Source: Egibacteraceae bacterium (GTDB taxonomy: Bacteria; Actinomycetota; Nitriliruptoria; Euzebyales; Egibacteraceae). From it: a stretch of 64,000 bases of DNA. The stretch covers positions 1 to 64,000 of the forward strand of contig JAUJNX010000015.1 in the NCBI GenBank assembly GCA_030447925.1, written 5' to 3'. This document shows, piece after piece, positions 26,227 to 37,780 of the stretch (its first letter is position 1; every line of letters starts with the position of its first letter). The notes under the pieces were generated by a model. That model made no database searches. It had not been told where the DNA came from and saw only the letters and a list, made by a program, of their open reading frames with translations. Position numbers and translations under genes: made by a program.

Positions 26227-26751
26227 TCAGCTGTCGCCGAGGTGCGCGGTCCGGCCGCGGACCCGGCCCGACCGCTGCTCCGGCTTGGAGCCGCGGCCCA
26301 GCAGGTCCGCGTGCGGCAGCACCTGCACGGTGCCGCCACCCGCCTCGATCTTCGCACGTGCCGACGCGGAGAAGGCGTGCGCGCTGATCGTGAGGCGGCC
26401 GACCTCGCCGGTGCCCAGCACCTTGACCGGCGCGTCGCCGCGGCGGACCATGCCGCGCGCGCGCAGCAGGTCCGGGGTGACCTCGTCGCCGTCGGCGAAC
26501 CCGGCCGCGATGCGCGACAGGTTCACGGTCTGGAGCTCGACGCGGTTGCGCGGGGTGAACCCCGGCAGCTTCGGCAGGCGCCGCTGGAGCGGCATCTGCC
26601 CGCCCTCGAACCCCGGCGGGGTGTTGTGGCGGGCGCCGGTGCCCTTGGTGCCGCGACCGGCGGTCTTGCCCTTGCCGGCCGCCTCGCCGCGGCCCTTGCG
26701 GGTCTTCGCCTTGTGGGCGCCGGGGGCGGGCTTCAGGTGGTGGATCTTCAT
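26227..26751 (-). CDS. rplO: 50S ribosomal protein L15
   Basis: The 174-residue protein has the basic glycine-rich N-terminus that threads into 23S rRNA (KTRKGRGEAAGKGKTAGRGTKG), GFEGGQMPLQRRLPKLPGF, and the globular C-terminus (RGMVRRGDAPVKVLGTGEV, HAFSASARAKIEAGGGTVQVL). Its ATG overlaps the rpmD stop, indicating coupling. Confidence 0.97.
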   Translation of the reverse strand: MKIHHLKPAPGAHKAKTRKGRGEAAGKGKTAGRGTKGTGARHNTPPGFEGGQMPLQRRLPKLPGFTPRNRVELQTVNLSRIAAGFADGDEVTPDLLRARGMVRRGDAPVKVLGTGEVGRLTISAHAFSASARAKIEAGGGTVQVLPHADLLGRGSKPEQRSGRVRGRTAHLGDS

Positions 26752-27476
26752 GACGTCTCCTCGTCGCGGGGACGGCCGACCGTGCCGGTCTCCTCCGCGA
26801 TCTCCTCGCGCGCGCGCTCGGCCTCGTCCGCGGACAGGTCGCCGGCGGCGACGGCCGCGTCCAGGGCCCCGCGCGGGTCGGCCAGCGCCTCGTCGTCCAC
26901 ACCGGCGGCAGCCTCCGGAGCCGGCTCGGCTCGCGCGGCCTCGCGGGCGTCGACGTGCTCCGGGGCGCCCGCCTGCGGACCGGTGGTGGCCGGGTCGCCC
27001 GCCGTGACCGGCGCCGTGACGGCGTTGGGCAGCGCGCTGCGCGACTCGACGCCGAGGTTGCGGACCTCGCCGGTGGCGTCGGTGCGCGCCTCCGGCGCGT
27101 CGGGGGCGTCGGTGGCGGTCAGGCCCGCCGCGTGCTCCACGACGCTGCCCGCCGCGGCGCGGCCGGGCTCGGCCAGCGCCTCGGCCTCGGCCTCGCGCAG
27201 CGCGGTGACCTCGTCGTCGCGGACCGACGGGCCCGCGGCGAGGTGGCCCTCGCCCTTGGGCTCCTGGCCCGGCTGGAGCTCGACGACCTCGTCGGCGCCC
27301 GCGTAGCGGACCTCGACGAGGTGGCTGATCTTGGCGACCATGCCGCGGACCTCGGGCCGGTCGGGGTGCACGACCGTGTGGTGCAGGCGGCGCAGCCCGA
27401 GCGACCGGACGGTGGCGCGCTGGTTGGCCTTCGCGCCGATCAGGCTGCGGACCTGGGTGATCTCGAGCTGCGCCAC
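26748..27476 (-). CDS. rpmD: 50S ribosomal protein L30 with ~180-residue acidic extension
   Basis: Residues 1-60 are an ordinary L30 ([50 protein letters not shown]). Whereas L30 normally ends there, this one continues for about 180 residues of Ala/Glu/Asp/Pro-rich sequence with no stop and no frame change until the overlap with rplO (…[21 protein letters not shown]…[15 protein letters not shown]). The last ~45 residues ([27 protein letters not shown]) look like a short helical hairpin. The extension is the most striking protein feature of the operon. Confidence 0.93.
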   Translation of the reverse strand: MAQLEITQVRSLIGAKANQRATVRSLGLRRLHHTVVHPDRPEVRGMVAKISHLVEVRYAGADEVVELQPGQEPKGEGHLAAGPSVRDDEVTALREAEAEALAEPGRAAAGSVVEHAAGLTATDAPDAPEARTDATGEVRNLGVESRSALPNAVTAPVTAGDPATTGPQAGAPEHVDAREAARAEPAPEAAAGVDDEALADPRGALDAAVAAGDLSADEAERAREEIAEETGTVGRPRDEETS

Positions 27477-27477
27477 G

Positions 27478-28134
27478 TCAGGCCCCCGCCGCCGGTGCGG
27501 CCCCGGCCGTCAGCCGCATGTTGTCGAGCATCTTCTTGGGCAGCATGTCCTCCAGCTCGAGGTCGCGCAGGCGCGCCACGTCCGCCGGTTGCTGCAGCAT
27601 CTTCAGCGCCGCCACGGTGGCGTGGACGACGTTAATCGGGTTGGACGTCCCGAGGGACTTGGCCAGCACGTCGCGGATGCCGGCGCACTCCAGCACGGCG
27701 CGCACCGGGCCGCCGGCGATGACGCCGGTGCCTGGCGCGGCGGGCTTGAGGTAGACCACGCCCGCGCCGGCCTCGCCGGTCACCGGGTGGACGATGGTGC
27801 TCTGGATCATCGGGACCTTGAAGAAGTTCTTCTTGCCCTCCTCCACGCCCTTCTGGATCGCCGCCGGCACCTCCTTGGCCTTGCCGTAGCCGACCCCGAC
27901 GGTGCCGTTGCCGTCACCGACGACGACCAGCGCCGTGAACGAGAAGCGCCGGCCGCCCTTGACGACCTTGGCCACGCGGTTGATCGCGACGACCTTCTCC
28001 TCGTACGGGCTGCGCTCTTCCTCGCGACCGCGACCGCGGTCACGCCCGCCGCGGCCGTCGCGACCACCGCGCTCGCCCCCGCGACCGGTGTTCCGGTCGC
28101 CGGTGCGCTGCGGGCCGCCTCCTGGGCCTGCCAT
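27478..28134 (-). CDS. rpsE: 30S ribosomal protein S5
   Basis: The 218-residue protein helps decoding accuracy. A Gly/Arg/Asp-rich N-terminal extension (about 1-38, RGG-like repeats) precedes the conserved body: [82 protein letters not shown]. The ATG at 28134 is preferred over the TTG at 28140 since AGGAG lies six bases before it. Confidence 0.96.
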   Translation of the reverse strand: MAGPGGGPQRTGDRNTGRGGERGGRDGRGGRDRGRGREEERSPYEEKVVAINRVAKVVKGGRRFSFTALVVVGDGNGTVGVGYGKAKEVPAAIQKGVEEGKKNFFKVPMIQSTIVHPVTGEAGAGVVYLKPAAPGTGVIAGGPVRAVLECAGIRDVLAKSLGTSNPINVVHATVAALKMLQQPADVARLRDLELEDMLPKKMLDNMRLTAGAAPAAGA

Positions 28135-28146
28135 CTGCAACTCCTC

Positions 28147-28512
28147 TTAGAACTCGAGCCCGGCTTCGCGGGCTGCGTCGGCCAGCGCCTGCACGCGGCC
28201 CTGGTAGCGGTTGCCGCCGCGGTCGAAGACGACCGCGGCGACGCCGGCGGCGCGGGCGCGCTCGGCGACCAGGCGGCCGACGGCCGCGCTCACGCCGACC
28301 TTCCCGGACCCCTCGGGGGCCGGGAGGGTCTTCTCCAGGCTCGACGCCGCGGCGATGGTGCGGCCCTGCGTGTCGTCGATGACCTGGGCGTAGATCGCGG
28401 CGTTGGACCGGTAGACCGCGAGGCGGGGCCGCTCGGCCGTGCCCCGGACCCGCCGGCGGACGCGGGCGTGCCGGCGCTCGCGCCCCTCGCGCTTGGCCAG
28501 CGCTGCATCCAT
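28147..28512 (-). CDS. rplR: 50S ribosomal protein L18
   Basis: The 121-residue 5S rRNA-binding protein shows [39 protein letters not shown] and the end [26 protein letters not shown], all typical. Located between rplF and rpsE in standard spc order. Confidence 0.97.
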   Translation of the reverse strand: MDAALAKREGRERRHARVRRRVRGTAERPRLAVYRSNAAIYAQVIDDTQGRTIAAASSLEKTLPAPEGSGKVGVSAAVGRLVAERARAAGVAAVVFDRGGNRYQGRVQALADAAREAGLEF

Positions 28513-28550
28513 GGAAGTTCAGCTCCTCGTTGACGTCGTGGTGGCGCGGG

Positions 28551-29087
28551 TCAGCCCGCAGCCTTGCCGGCCTTGCGGCGGACCTGCTCGCCCGCGTAGC
28601 GGATGCCCTTGCCCTTGTAGGGCTCGGGCTTGCGGATGGCGCGGATGTCGGCCGCGACCTGGCCGACGAGGCGCTTGTCCGCGCCGTTCACCGCGATGCG
28701 CGTGGGGGTGGGGACCTCGAAGGTGATGCCCTCGGGGGCGTCGACCTCGACGGGGTGGCTGAACCCGAGTGCGAGCGTGAGGCCCGACCCGCGCGGGGCG
28801 GCGCGGTACCCGACCCCCACGATCTCCAGCTCCCTACGGTAGCCCTGGGTCACCCCGACGACCATGTTGGCGATCAGGGACCGGAACAGCCCGTGCAGGG
28901 CGCGGTGCTCGCGCTCGTCGTCGTTGCGGCGGACCTGGACCTGCCCGTCGCCGATCTCGATGACGACGTCGGGGTGGATCTCCTGGGTCAGCGTCGCCCG
29001 CGGGCCCCGGACCGTCAGCGTGCGGCCGTCCAGGGTGACGTCGACCCCGTCCGGGATGGGGACGGGCTCCTTGCCGATGCGGCTCAT
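28551..29087 (-). CDS. rplF: 50S ribosomal protein L6
   Basis: The 178-residue protein near the factor-binding site begins [17 protein letters not shown], has [16 protein letters not shown], and the second L6 domain ends with [37 protein letters not shown] sequence (seen as [16 protein letters not shown] and [19 protein letters not shown]). Ordinary length and position. Confidence 0.97.
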   Translation of the reverse strand: MSRIGKEPVPIPDGVDVTLDGRTLTVRGPRATLTQEIHPDVVIEIGDGQVQVRRNDDEREHRALHGLFRSLIANMVVGVTQGYRRELEIVGVGYRAAPRGSGLTLALGFSHPVEVDAPEGITFEVPTPTRIAVNGADKRLVGQVAADIRAIRKPEPYKGKGIRYAGEQVRRKAGKAAG

Positions 29088-29099
29088 GTCAGCGTCCCC

Positions 29100-29498
29100 C
29101 TACCACACATAGGCCAGGACCTCGCCGCCGACGCCGGCCTTGCGGGCCTCGCGGTCGGTCAGCAGACCCTGGGAGGTGGAGATGATGGCGATGCCCAGCC
29201 CGCCGAGCACGCGCGGGATCTCGTCACGCTTCGCGTAGACGCGCAGGCCGGGCTTCGACACGCGGCGGATGCCGTTGAGGGCGCGCTCGCGCTGGCGGGA
29301 GTACTTCAGCGCCATGCGCAGCGTCGCCTGCGGCTTGGTGGGCTCCACGAGGTAGTCGCGGATGTAGCCCTCGCGCTTGAGGATGTCCGCGACCGAGGCC
29401 TTCAGCTTGGAGGAGGGCATCTCGATCTCCTCCTTGAAGGCGGTGTTCGCGTTGCGCACCCGCGTCAGCATGTCGGCCACGGGGTCGGTCATCGTCAT
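29100..29498 (-). CDS. rpsH: 30S ribosomal protein S8
   Basis: The 132-residue protein binds helix 21 of 16S rRNA and, in E. coli, represses the spc operon. Seen: [32 protein letters not shown], and the C-terminal [21 protein letters not shown] with [32 protein letters not shown] precedes the ATG at 29498; a second ATG two codons on is possible. Confidence 0.97.
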   Translation of the reverse strand: MTMTDPVADMLTRVRNANTAFKEEIEMPSSKLKASVADILKREGYIRDYLVEPTKPQATLRMALKYSRQRERALNGIRRVSKPGLRVYAKRDEIPRVLGGLGIAIISTSQGLLTDREARKAGVGGEVLAYVW

Positions 29499-29556
29499 CG
29501 GTACGTCTCCTGTGGGGTTGCCGGGGCGTCCCCAGCACTTCCCTGTTGATGCGGCG

Positions 29557-29742
29557 CTACCAGCTGGCCTTGCGGATGCCGGGCAGGTCGCCCGCGTGGG
29601 CGAGCTCGCGGAAGCAGATCCGGCACAGCAGGAACTTGCGGTACACGGCGCGGGGCCGGCCGCAGCGGTTGCAGCGGGTGTACGCCTGGACGCCGAACTT
29701 CGGCTTCCTGGCGGCCTTCGCGATCAGTGCCTTCTTCGCCAT
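29557..29742 (-). CDS. rpsN: 30S ribosomal protein S14 type Z
   Basis: The 61-residue short, zinc-binding S14: [25 protein letters not shown] supplies CxxC...CxxC, and the end [11 protein letters not shown] is typical. Together with the four-Cys S4 and L36 it shows that this locus encodes the zinc-containing set. Confidence 0.97.
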   Translation of the reverse strand: MAKKALIAKAARKPKFGVQAYTRCNRCGRPRAVYRKFLLCRICFRELAHAGDLPGIRKASW

Positions 29743-29746
29743 GGTG

Positions 29747-30325
29747 CTAACTCCCGAGGACGCGGTCCGCGAACGGGAACCCGTAGGCGGCCAGCAGGGC
29801 GCGGCCCTGCTCGTCGTTCTCCGCGGTGGTGACGATGGTCACGTCCATCCCGCGGACCTTGTCGATCTGGTCGTAGTCGATCTCCGGGAAGATCAGCTGC
29901 TCGGTCACGCCGAAGGTGTAGTTGCCCGTGCCGTCCCAGCTGCGGGGCGGCAGGCCGCGGAAGTCGCGGATGCGGGGCAGCGCGACCGCCAGCAGGCGGT
30001 CGAAGAAGTCCCACATCCGGTCCCCGCGCAGGGTGACCTTGGCGCCGATGGGCATGCCCTCGCGCAGCTTGAAGGCCGCGACGGACTTGCGCGCGCGGTT
30101 CACGCGCGGCTTCTGCCCGGTGATGGTGGTGAGGTCGCGCAGCGCGCCCTCCATCGCCCGGGAGTCGGCGACCGCGTCGCCGACGCCCATGTTCACGACG
30201 ATCTTGGACAGGCGCGGGACCTGCATCGGGTTGGCGATGCCGAGGTCGCGGAGGAGGGCCGGGTGGACCTCGTCCAGGTAGCGGCGCTTCAGCCGCGGCA
30301 TCGGCCGTGCTTCGACGGTGGTCAT
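29747..30325 (-). CDS. rplE: 50S ribosomal protein L5
   Basis: The 192-residue 5S rRNA-binding protein, part of the central protuberance. Recognised by [67 protein letters not shown] and [15 protein letters not shown]. Starts 4 bp after rplX. Confidence 0.97.
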   Translation of the reverse strand: MTTVEARPMPRLKRRYLDEVHPALLRDLGIANPMQVPRLSKIVVNMGVGDAVADSRAMEGALRDLTTITGQKPRVNRARKSVAAFKLREGMPIGAKVTLRGDRMWDFFDRLLAVALPRIRDFRGLPPRSWDGTGNYTFGVTEQLIFPEIDYDQIDKVRGMDVTIVTTAENDEQGRALLAAYGFPFADRVLGS

Positions 30326-30329
30326 GTGC

Positions 30330-30647
30330 CTAGAACTCCGAGTCGCACTTGCGGCAGTAGCGCACGCGGCGGTCGCCGACGATGCGCGTGCCCACGCGGG
30401 TGGGCTGCCCGCAGGACGGGTCGATGGGCATCACATTGGACAGGTGCAGGGGGGCCTCCACCTTGGTGATGCCGCCCTCGCGCGAGCCGCGGCGCGACTG
30501 GCGCACGCGCTCGTGGCGGGTGACCTGGTTGATGCCCTCGACCAGCACGCGGTCCGCCTTGGGGTACACGGCCAGGACGCGACCCGTCCTGCCGGCGTCC
30601 TTGCCCGACAGGATGCGGACGCTGTCCTCACGCTTGACGCGCTGCAT
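30330..30647 (-). CDS. rplX: 50S ribosomal protein L24
   Basis: The 105-residue assembly initiator has a KOW motif near the start ([33 protein letters not shown]) and the bacterial C-terminus with a CxxC (YCRKCDSEF). The ATG at 30647 gives the normal beginning; it follows rplN by 2 bp. Confidence 0.96.
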   Translation of the reverse strand: MQRVKREDSVRILSGKDAGRTGRVLAVYPKADRVLVEGINQVTRHERVRQSRRGSREGGITKVEAPLHLSNVMPIDPSCGQPTRVGTRIVGDRRVRYCRKCDSEF

Positions 30648-30649
30648 GG

Positions 30650-31018
30650 TCAGAGCACCTCCGGTGCGAGCGAGACGATCTTCATGAAGCGCTTGTCGCG
30701 CAGCTCGCGGCCCACCGGGCCGAAGATGCGCGTCCCGCGGGGGTTGCGCTGCTCGTTGATCAGCACGCACGCGTTGTCGTCGAAGCGGATGTAGCTGCCG
30801 TCCGGGCGCCGCTTCTCCTTGCGCACGCGGACGACGACCGCCTTCACCACGTCGCCCTTCTTGACGTTGGACGCGGGGATGGCGTTCTTGACGGTCCCGA
30901 CGATCACGTCGCCGATCGAGGCGTAGCGGCGCCCGGAACCGCCCAGGACGCGGATGCACAGGACCTCGCGGGCGCCGGTGTTGTCGGCGACGCGCAGCCG
31001 GGTCTCCTGCTGGATCAT
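30650..31018 (-). CDS. rplN: 50S ribosomal protein L14
   Basis: The 122-residue protein forms an intersubunit bridge. Seen: [49 protein letters not shown], and [29 protein letters not shown], a textbook L14 end. First gene of the spc block after rpsQ. Confidence 0.98.
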   Translation of the reverse strand: MIQQETRLRVADNTGAREVLCIRVLGGSGRRYASIGDVIVGTVKNAIPASNVKKGDVVKAVVVRVRKEKRRPDGSYIRFDDNACVLINEQRNPRGTRIFGPVGRELRDKRFMKIVSLAPEVL

Positions 31019-31040
31019 TGCTGTCTACTCGCTCTCTGTG

Positions 31041-31325
31041 TTACTTCGCCCGCTCGAGCACCTGGACGAGGCGCCAGCGCTTGTTCTTGGACAGGGGCCG
31101 GGTCTCCACCACGCGCACCAGGTCGCCGATGCCGGCGTCGTTGGTCTCGTCGTGCGCGTGGAGCTTCTCCGACAGCGTCACCGTCTTGCCGTACAGGGGG
31201 TGGGTGGTCCGGCGCTCGATGCGGACGACGATGGTCTTGTCCATCTTGTCGCTCACGACGGTGCCCTGGCGGACCTTGCGCTCCCCCCGGGGCTGCGGCG
31301 CGCCGGTCTCCGGTGTTGCGCTCAC
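31041..31325 (-). CDS. rpsQ: 30S ribosomal protein S17
   Basis: The 94-residue protein with an OB fold: [43 protein letters not shown] and [25 protein letters not shown]. It starts with GTG (31325), overlapping the rpmC stop by four bases (GTGA). Confidence 0.97.
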   Translation of the reverse strand: MSATPETGAPQPRGERKVRQGTVVSDKMDKTIVVRIERRTTHPLYGKTVTLSEKLHAHDETNDAGIGDLVRVVETRPLSKNKRWRLVQVLERAK

Positions 31326-31537
31326 TTGGTGCTCTCCTCGGTGGTCTGCAGCTCGCGCTGGCGCTGGACGGTCAGGACCCGTGCGATGTCGCGCCGCAGC
31401 TGCTTGAGCCGCGTCGGGTTGTCCAGCTGCCCGGTCACGAGCGCGAACCGGAGGTCGAACAGCTCCTGCTTGAACTGGTCGTGCTTCTCTGCGAGCTCGG
31501 CGTCCGACAGCTCGCGCAGCTCCGCGGCGTTCGCCAT
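31322..31537 (-). CDS. rpmC: 50S ribosomal protein L29
   Basis: The 71-residue protein at the exit tunnel: [57 protein letters not shown] spans two helices, quoted here only in part because the whole length fits the family. Overlaps rplP by one base and rpsQ by four. Confidence 0.96.
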   Translation of the reverse strand: MANAAELRELSDAELAEKHDQFKQELFDLRFALVTGQLDNPTRLKQLRRDIARVLTVQRQRELQTTEESTK

Positions 31538-31950
31538 CAGTCGCCCTCCCGGGTGACGAACCGGCACTTGACCGGCAGCTTGTGGGACGCGAGGCGCATG
31601 GCCTCGCGGGCCACCTCCTCGGACACGCCGGACAGCTCGAACATGACCCGGCCCGGCTTCACGACGGCGACCCAGCCCTCCGGCGAACCCTTGCCGGACC
31701 CCATGCGCGTCTCGGCCGGCTTCTTGGTGTAGGCCTTGTGCGGGAAGATGTTGATCCACACCTTGCCGCCGCGCTTCATGTAGCGGGTCATGGCGATGCG
31801 GGCCGCCTCGATCTGGCGGTTGGTGATCCAGCCGTGCGTGGTGGCCTGGAGGCCGTACTCGCCGAAGTTGACGTCGAAGCCGCCCTTGGCGAGCCCGCGC
31901 ATGTTGCCGCGGTGCTGCTTGCGGTGCTTGACCCTGCGGGGGGACAGCAT
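31537..31950 (-). CDS. rplP: 50S ribosomal protein L16
   Basis: The 137-residue protein near the A-site tRNA elbow: [70 protein letters not shown] and [17 protein letters not shown]. Separated from rpsC by 4 bp. Confidence 0.98.
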   Translation of the reverse strand: MLSPRRVKHRKQHRGNMRGLAKGGFDVNFGEYGLQATTHGWITNRQIEAARIAMTRYMKRGGKVWINIFPHKAYTKKPAETRMGSGKGSPEGWVAVVKPGRVMFELSGVSEEVAREAMRLASHKLPVKCRFVTREGD

Positions 31951-31954
31951 CTCG

Positions 31955-32863
31955 TCACCCCTCCTGGTTCGGAGTGTCGTCGGTGGGGGGCAGGTCGGCG
32001 AGGCCGTACGGGTCCTCGGCCTCGGGGACGGTGAGCGTCACCGGCTGGCTCTGGGCGAGCTCGCCCGGCGTGCCGTCCAGCGTCGGCGAGTCCACGGACT
32101 CGCGGATGCGCTCGTCGTTCACGTCGCCGAAGCCGACGACCTCGGTCGCCTGGTCGGCGGGGGCCGGGGCGGCCGCGGCGCGCTGCGCCTCGCGGCGGGC
32201 ACGGGCGCGGGCCAGCTGCTGCTCGCGCTCGGCGCCGGAGGGCAGGACCTCGCCCGAGTAGATCCAGACCTTCACGCCGATGCGCCCGTAGGTGGTGCGC
32301 GCCTCGTCGAAGCCGTAGTCGATGTTGGCGCGGAGGGTGTGCAGGGGCACGCGGCCCTCGCGGTACCACTCCGTGCGGCTCATCTCGGCGCCGCCCAGGC
32401 GACCGGAGCACTGCACCCGGATGCCCTTGGCGCCGGCCTTCATGGCGTTCTGGGTCGCCCGGCGCATCGCGCGGCGGAAGCTCACGCGGCCGCGGAGCTG
32501 CTCGGCGACGTTGTGGGCGGTGACCTGCGCGTCGAGCTCGGGCTGCTTGATCTCGATGATGTCGAGCTTGACCTGCTTCTTGGTCATCTTCTCGAGCAGG
32601 CCGCGGATGGCGTCCGCCTCCGCGCCGCGCCGGCCGATCACGATGCCCGGGCGGGCCGTGTAGACCGTCACGTGCACCCGCTCGCGGGTGCGCTCGATCT
32701 CGATCCGGCTGACGCCCGAGTGGCGGACGCGCTCCCGGATGAACGTCCGGATGCGGTCGTCCTCGATGACGTAGTCGGCGTAGTCCTTGTCGGCGAACCA
32801 CTTCGACCGGTGCTCGGCGATGATGCCGAGCCGGAAGCCGTAGGGGTGGATCTTCTGGCCCAT
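31955..32863 (-). CDS. rpsC: 30S ribosomal protein S3 with acidic C-terminal extension
   Basis: Residues 1 to about 215 are normal S3 with KH domain ([35 protein letters not shown]) and the C-terminal domain ([50 protein letters not shown]). About 85 extra residues follow, Ala-rich then acidic ([21 protein letters not shown]...TDDTPNQEG). The upstream rplV frame runs into this gene without a stop because of a probable indel in rplV. S3 helps unwind mRNA at the entry channel. Confidence 0.96.
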   Translation of the reverse strand: MGQKIHPYGFRLGIIAEHRSKWFADKDYADYVIEDDRIRTFIRERVRHSGVSRIEIERTRERVHVTVYTARPGIVIGRRGAEADAIRGLLEKMTKKQVKLDIIEIKQPELDAQVTAHNVAEQLRGRVSFRRAMRRATQNAMKAGAKGIRVQCSGRLGGAEMSRTEWYREGRVPLHTLRANIDYGFDEARTTYGRIGVKVWIYSGEVLPSGAEREQQLARARARREAQRAAAAPAPADQATEVVGFGDVNDERIRESVDSPTLDGTPGELAQSQPVTLTVPEAEDPYGLADLPPTDDTPNQEG

Positions 32864-32870
32864 GGTCCTG

Positions 32871-33418
32871 CTACTCCTGCGAGTCGTCGTCGGCGGGCGC
32901 GGCGGGTACGGGCTGGGCGGCGCCGGGCTGGGCGGCCTGCCCAGGGTCGCGACGCCCGTGGCCGCGGTGGCGCCCGCGGTACGGCGCCCGAAGCGGCGGG
33001 CGCGCCCGGCCGGGGCGTCCGCGCGGGTCCCCGCCGCGCCGCGGCCGCCGCGCTCGGCGGGGACGCCGACGGCGACGGTGAGGTGGGAGGTGCGCTTGCG
33101 CACCCGGTAGGCGCGGCCCATCGCCCGCGGCTGGAAGCGCTTGAGCATGGGCCCCTCGTCGACGACCACGGAGGTCACGACGAGCTCCTCGGCGTCGTAG
33201 GGCGGCTCGGCGTTGTTCTCCGCGTTGGCGATCGCGGAGTTCAGCGTCTTCAGCACCGGCTCCGCAGCCCCCTTGGGGGAGAACTGCAGGAGGCGGCGGG
33301 CGCCCTCGACGTCCATGCCGCGGATGTGCGCGACGACCTGGCGCACCTTGTTCGGTGCGACGCGGACGTACCGGGCGGTGGCCCGGGCCTTCTCGTTCTC
33401 GGTCTTGGCGGGTGGCAT
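32871..33418 (-). CDS. rplV: 50S ribosomal protein L22, frameshift in the C-terminal tail
   Basis: From ATG 33418 the first ~115 residues are a complete L22 core ([71 protein letters not shown]). The tail that follows is Arg/Gly-rich and in the given sequence stays open into rpsC. In another frame the last ~35 codons read [20 protein letters not shown]...ADDDSQE and stop at TAG 32871, 7 bp before the rpsC ATG, which looks like the true end. A one-base indel between about 32980 and 33060 would reconcile them. Overlaps the rpsS stop. Confidence 0.9.
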
Positions 33419-33711
33419 CAGCGACGTCCCTTGACCTTCACCTGCTGCTTCTCGCCGGCCCCGCGCCACTTGATGGCGCGGGTGGGCGCGAACTCGCCGA
33501 GCTTGTGGCCGACCATGGCCTCGGAGACGTAGACGGGCACGTGCTTGCGCCCGTCGTGCACGGCGATCGTGTGGCCGACCATGTCAGGAGAGATCTCCGA
33601 GCGGCGCGACCAGGTGCGGATGACCCGCTTGTCGTTCCGGGCGTTCAGCTCGTCGACCTTCTTCTGCAGGTGGTCGTCGACGAACGGCCCCTTCTTCAGG
33701 CTCCTCGGCAT
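33418..33711 (-). CDS. rpsS: 30S ribosomal protein S19
   Basis: The 97-residue protein of the 30S head: [64 protein letters not shown]. Length and position between rplB and rplV are standard; its TGA overlaps the rplV ATG by one base (TGATG). Confidence 0.98.
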   Translation of the reverse strand: MPRSLKKGPFVDDHLQKKVDELNARNDKRVIRTWSRRSEISPDMVGHTIAVHDGRKHVPVYVSEAMVGHKLGEFAPTRAIKWRGAGEKQQVKVKGRR

Positions 33712-33728
33712 GGCTGTCGTCCTTCGTG

Positions 33729-34559
33729 TTAGCGGCGACGCTTGCCGCGCCGGCGGATGATGTCGGCGTTGGACGCCTTGTTCTTGGCCCGGGTCCGGCC
33801 CTCGGGCTTGCCCGCGGGGTTGGTCGGGTGGCGGCCACCGGAGGTGCGGCCCTCGCCACCGCCGTGCGGGTGGTCGACGGGGTTCATGACCACGCCGCGG
33901 ACGGTGGGGCGCTTGCCCCGCCAGCGCGACCTGCCGGCCTTGCCCTGGTTGATCAGCTCGTGCTCGCTGTTGCCGACCGATCCGACGGTGCCGCGGCACT
34001 CGGCCAGGACGGTGCGGATCTCGCCGGAGGGGAGGCGCAGCGCCGCGCGGTTCCCCTCCTTGGCGAGCAGCTGGATGCGGTTGCCCGCCGAGCGGCCCAG
34101 CTTGGCGCCGCCGCCGGGGCGCAGCTCCACCGCGTGAACGATGGAACCGACCGGGATGTTCCGCAGCGGCAGGGCGTTGCCGGGGCGGATGTCCGCGCCG
34201 ACGCCCGACACGACCATGTCACCGACGCCCAGGCCCTCGGGGGCCAGGATGTAGCGCTTCTCGCCGTCCACGTAGTGGAGCAGCGCGATCCGCGCCGACC
34301 GGTTGGGGTCGTACTCGATGGTGGCGACCTTGGCGGGCACGCCGTCCTTGTTGCGACGGAAGTCCACGACCCGGTAGCGGCGCTTGTGGCCCCCGCCCTG
34401 GTGGCGCGTGGTGATGCGCCCGTTGGCGTTGCGGCCGGCCCGCTTGGGGTTCGGGCGGGTCAGCGACTTCAGGGGGCGGTCGGCGGTGACGGTGTCGAAG
34501 TCCGACACCGTCATGTCGCGCCGCGCCGGCGAGGTCGGCTTGTACTTGCGGATGCCCAT
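33729..34559 (-). CDS. rplB: 50S ribosomal protein L2
   Basis: The 276-residue protein near the peptidyl transferase centre: [41 protein letters not shown] motif (seen as [20 protein letters not shown]), and the critical C-terminal loop [26 protein letters not shown] containing the histidine important for catalysis. Typical length. Confidence 0.98.
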   Translation of the reverse strand: MGIRKYKPTSPARRDMTVSDFDTVTADRPLKSLTRPNPKRAGRNANGRITTRHQGGGHKRRYRVVDFRRNKDGVPAKVATIEYDPNRSARIALLHYVDGEKRYILAPEGLGVGDMVVSGVGADIRPGNALPLRNIPVGSIVHAVELRPGGGAKLGRSAGNRIQLLAKEGNRAALRLPSGEIRTVLAECRGTVGSVGNSEHELINQGKAGRSRWRGKRPTVRGVVMNPVDHPHGGGEGRTSGGRHPTNPAGKPEGRTRAKNKASNADIIRRRGKRRR

Positions 34560-34562
34560 GGG

Positions 34563-34853
34563 TCAAGCCCCGCTCTCGAAGATGTCGATGCGCTCGCCCG
34601 GCGCCAGCGTGACGACCGCGCGCTTGGTGCTCTTGCGCGTGCCGAACGTGGTGCCGAAGCGCTTGCGCTTGCCCTTGCGGTTGAGCGTGTTCACGCTCAG
34701 GACCTGCACGCCGAAGATGGCGGCGATGGCCTGCTTGATCTCGGTCTTGTTCGTCGAGGGGTGCACGACGAACGTGTACCGACCCTCGTCGAGCAGCGCG
34801 TAGCTCTTCTCGCTGACGACCGGCGCGATGATGACGTCGCGGGGGTTCTTCAC
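34563..34853 (-). CDS. rplW: 50S ribosomal protein L23
   Basis: The 96-residue docking site for trigger factor and SRP at the tunnel exit: [53 protein letters not shown]. It starts with GTG (34853), overlapping the rplD stop by four bases. Confidence 0.97.
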   Translation of the reverse strand: MKNPRDVIIAPVVSEKSYALLDEGRYTFVVHPSTNKTEIKQAIAAIFGVQVLSVNTLNRKGKRKRFGTTFGTRKSTKRAVVTLAPGERIDIFESGA

Positions 34854-35509
34854 GCGTCCACCTCCTCGGCGGTCTCCGCCGCGCGGCTGCCCAGCCCGAT
34901 GTGGGGCAGGGCCGCCTCGGCGAACACGACGACGTCGGCGACCAGCACGTCGTAGGTGTTGAGCTGGTCCACGGTCAGGACGTGGACGCGCTGCAGGTTG
35001 GCGAAGCTCTTCATCGCGGTGACGTCCACGTCGGCGAGCACCACCAGCACGCGGCGGTCGGCCACCCCCAGCGCGGCCAGGAGGGCGATCGCGTCCTTGG
35101 TGCGCGGGGCGTCGAAGGTCAGGTCGCGGACGACCATGACGTCGCCGCTCGCCGCGCGGTCCGACAGGGCGGAGCGCAGCGCGACGCGCTTGAGCTTCTT
35201 GGAGACCCGCTTGGTGTAGTTCTCCTCGCCGGTCGGGCCGTGGGCGATGCCGCCCCCGGACCACTGGGGCGCGCGGATCGAGCCCTGGCGGGCGCGGCCG
35301 GTCCCCTTCTGGCGGTACGGCTTCTTGCCGCCGCCGCGGACCTCGCCGCGGGTCTTGACCTTGGAGGTGCCGCGGCGCGCGGCCGCGAGCTGGCCCACGA
35401 CGACCTGGTGCATCGCCGGCACGTTGACCGGCGCGGCGAACAGGGCGTCGTCGAGCTGCAGGTCGTCGGCGGACCCGCCGTCGCGGGTGCGGATGGTGAC
35501 GGTGGCCAT
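34850..35509 (-). CDS. rplD: 50S ribosomal protein L4
   Basis: The 219-residue protein lines the exit tunnel. The long basic loop is visible ([48 protein letters not shown] is its extent, residues about 45-92), followed by [16 protein letters not shown] and the C-terminal Rossmann-like part LRRVHVLTV-type (seen as [22 protein letters not shown]). In E. coli L4 represses the S10 operon. Confidence 0.97.
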   Translation of the reverse strand: MATVTIRTRDGGSADDLQLDDALFAAPVNVPAMHQVVVGQLAAARRGTSKVKTRGEVRGGGKKPYRQKGTGRARQGSIRAPQWSGGGIAHGPTGEENYTKRVSKKLKRVALRSALSDRAASGDVMVVRDLTFDAPRTKDAIALLAALGVADRRVLVVLADVDVTAMKSFANLQRVHVLTVDQLNTYDVLVADVVVFAEAALPHIGLGSRAAETAEEVDA

Positions 35510-36156
35510 CAGGCGGCGCTCCCCTGCTCGGCACGGGCCTTGGCGGCGTCGCGCACGATCACCAGCGAGCCGTTGGACCCGGGGATCGAGCCCTTGATGA
35601 GCAGCAGGTTGCGCTCCGGGTCGACGCCGACCAGGGTCAGCGACTGGGTGGTCACGCGGTCCCCGCCCATGCGCCCCGCCATGCGCGTCCCCGGGAACAC
35701 GCGCCCGGGCGTTGCGCATGCGCCGATCGAGCCGGGGGCGCGGTGGACCTTGTGGGCGCCGTGCCCGGCACCCAGGCCGGAGAAGCCGTGGCGCTTCATG
35801 GGGCCGGCGTAGCCCTTGCCCTTGCTGGTGCCGGTGACGTCCACGAGCTCGCCGACGCGGAACTGGTCGACGCGCAGCGTGTCGCCCGGGTTGTGGTCCC
35901 CCGCCAGGGTGAACTCGACGAGGTGGCGGGTCGGCTCGACCCCCGCCTTGGCGAAGTGCCCGGCCAGCGGCTTGGTGACCCGCTTCACCGCGCCGAAGCC
36001 CAGCTGCACGGCGTCGTAGCCGTCGCGGGCGGCGGTGCGCACCTGCGTCACGGCGCAGGGCCCGGCGCGCACGACGGTGATCGGGATGACCCGGGCCTCC
36101 TCGTCGAAGACCTGGGTCATCCCGAGCTTCGTGCCCAGGATCCCCTTGGTTGCCAT
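35509..36156 (-). CDS. rplC: 50S ribosomal protein L3
   Basis: The 215-residue early assembly protein: [48 protein letters not shown], the long loop [41 protein letters not shown] with the methylatable region near the catalytic centre, and [20 protein letters not shown]. Overlaps rplD by one base. Confidence 0.98.
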   Translation of the reverse strand: MATKGILGTKLGMTQVFDEEARVIPITVVRAGPCAVTQVRTAARDGYDAVQLGFGAVKRVTKPLAGHFAKAGVEPTRHLVEFTLAGDHNPGDTLRVDQFRVGELVDVTGTSKGKGYAGPMKRHGFSGLGAGHGAHKVHRAPGSIGACATPGRVFPGTRMAGRMGGDRVTTQSLTLVGVDPERNLLLIKGSIPGSNGSLVIVRDAAKARAEQGSAA

Positions 36157-36193
36157 CGGTGTGAACTCCTCGTGGAGAGCCTCGCGGCTCTCG

Positions 36194-36502
36194 CTAAAGC
36201 TTGATCTCGATGTCGACGCCCGCCGGCAGGTCGAGCCGCATCAGCGAGTCGACCGTCTTCTGGGTCGGCTCGTGGATGTCGATCAGCCGCTTGTGGGTGC
36301 GCATCTCGAAGTGCTCGCGCGAGTCCTTGTACTTGTGCGGCGAGCGGATGACGCAGTAGACGTTGCGCTCGGTCGGCAGCGGCACCGGACCCGTGATCCT
36401 CGCGCCGGTGCGCTCGACCGTGTCGACGATCTTGCGCGCCGACTGGTCGATGATCTCGTGGTCGTACGCCTTGAGCCGGATGCGGATCTTCTGCTCTGCC
36501 AT
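36194..36502 (-). CDS. rpsJ: 30S ribosomal protein S10
   Basis: The 102-residue protein, also NusE in antitermination complexes: [87 protein letters not shown]. First gene of the S10 block; 69 bp with a hairpin separate it from tuf. Confidence 0.98.
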   Translation of the reverse strand: MAEQKIRIRLKAYDHEIIDQSARKIVDTVERTGARITGPVPLPTERNVYCVIRSPHKYKDSREHFEMRTHKRLIDIHEPTQKTVDSLMRLDLPAGVDIEIKL

Positions 36503-36526
36503 GCCTGCTTCTCGTCTCCAGACGGT

Positions 36527-36555
36527 GGCGGGGCCCGCCGTCCGCGGCCCCCGCC
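36527..36555 (-). terminator. hairpin between tuf and rpsJ
   Basis: GGCGGGGGCC and GGGCCCCGCC (minus strand) can pair for nine of ten positions around a 9-base loop, with no T-run behind it. It could partially terminate transcription after tuf or act as a leader structure for the S10 block; no convincing promoter was found between it and rpsJ. Confidence 0.45.
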
Positions 36556-36571
36556 TGACCAGGTGCGTGCG

Positions 36572-37759
<1,188 letters not shown>

Positions 37760-37780
37760 CGTTGTTGATCTCCTCGCGGC

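Noticed and set aside
31955..33418. True L22-S3 fusion protein.
   Set aside because: Kept only as a finding: another frame supplies a natural L22 end and stop directly before the rpsC start, so an indel is more likely.
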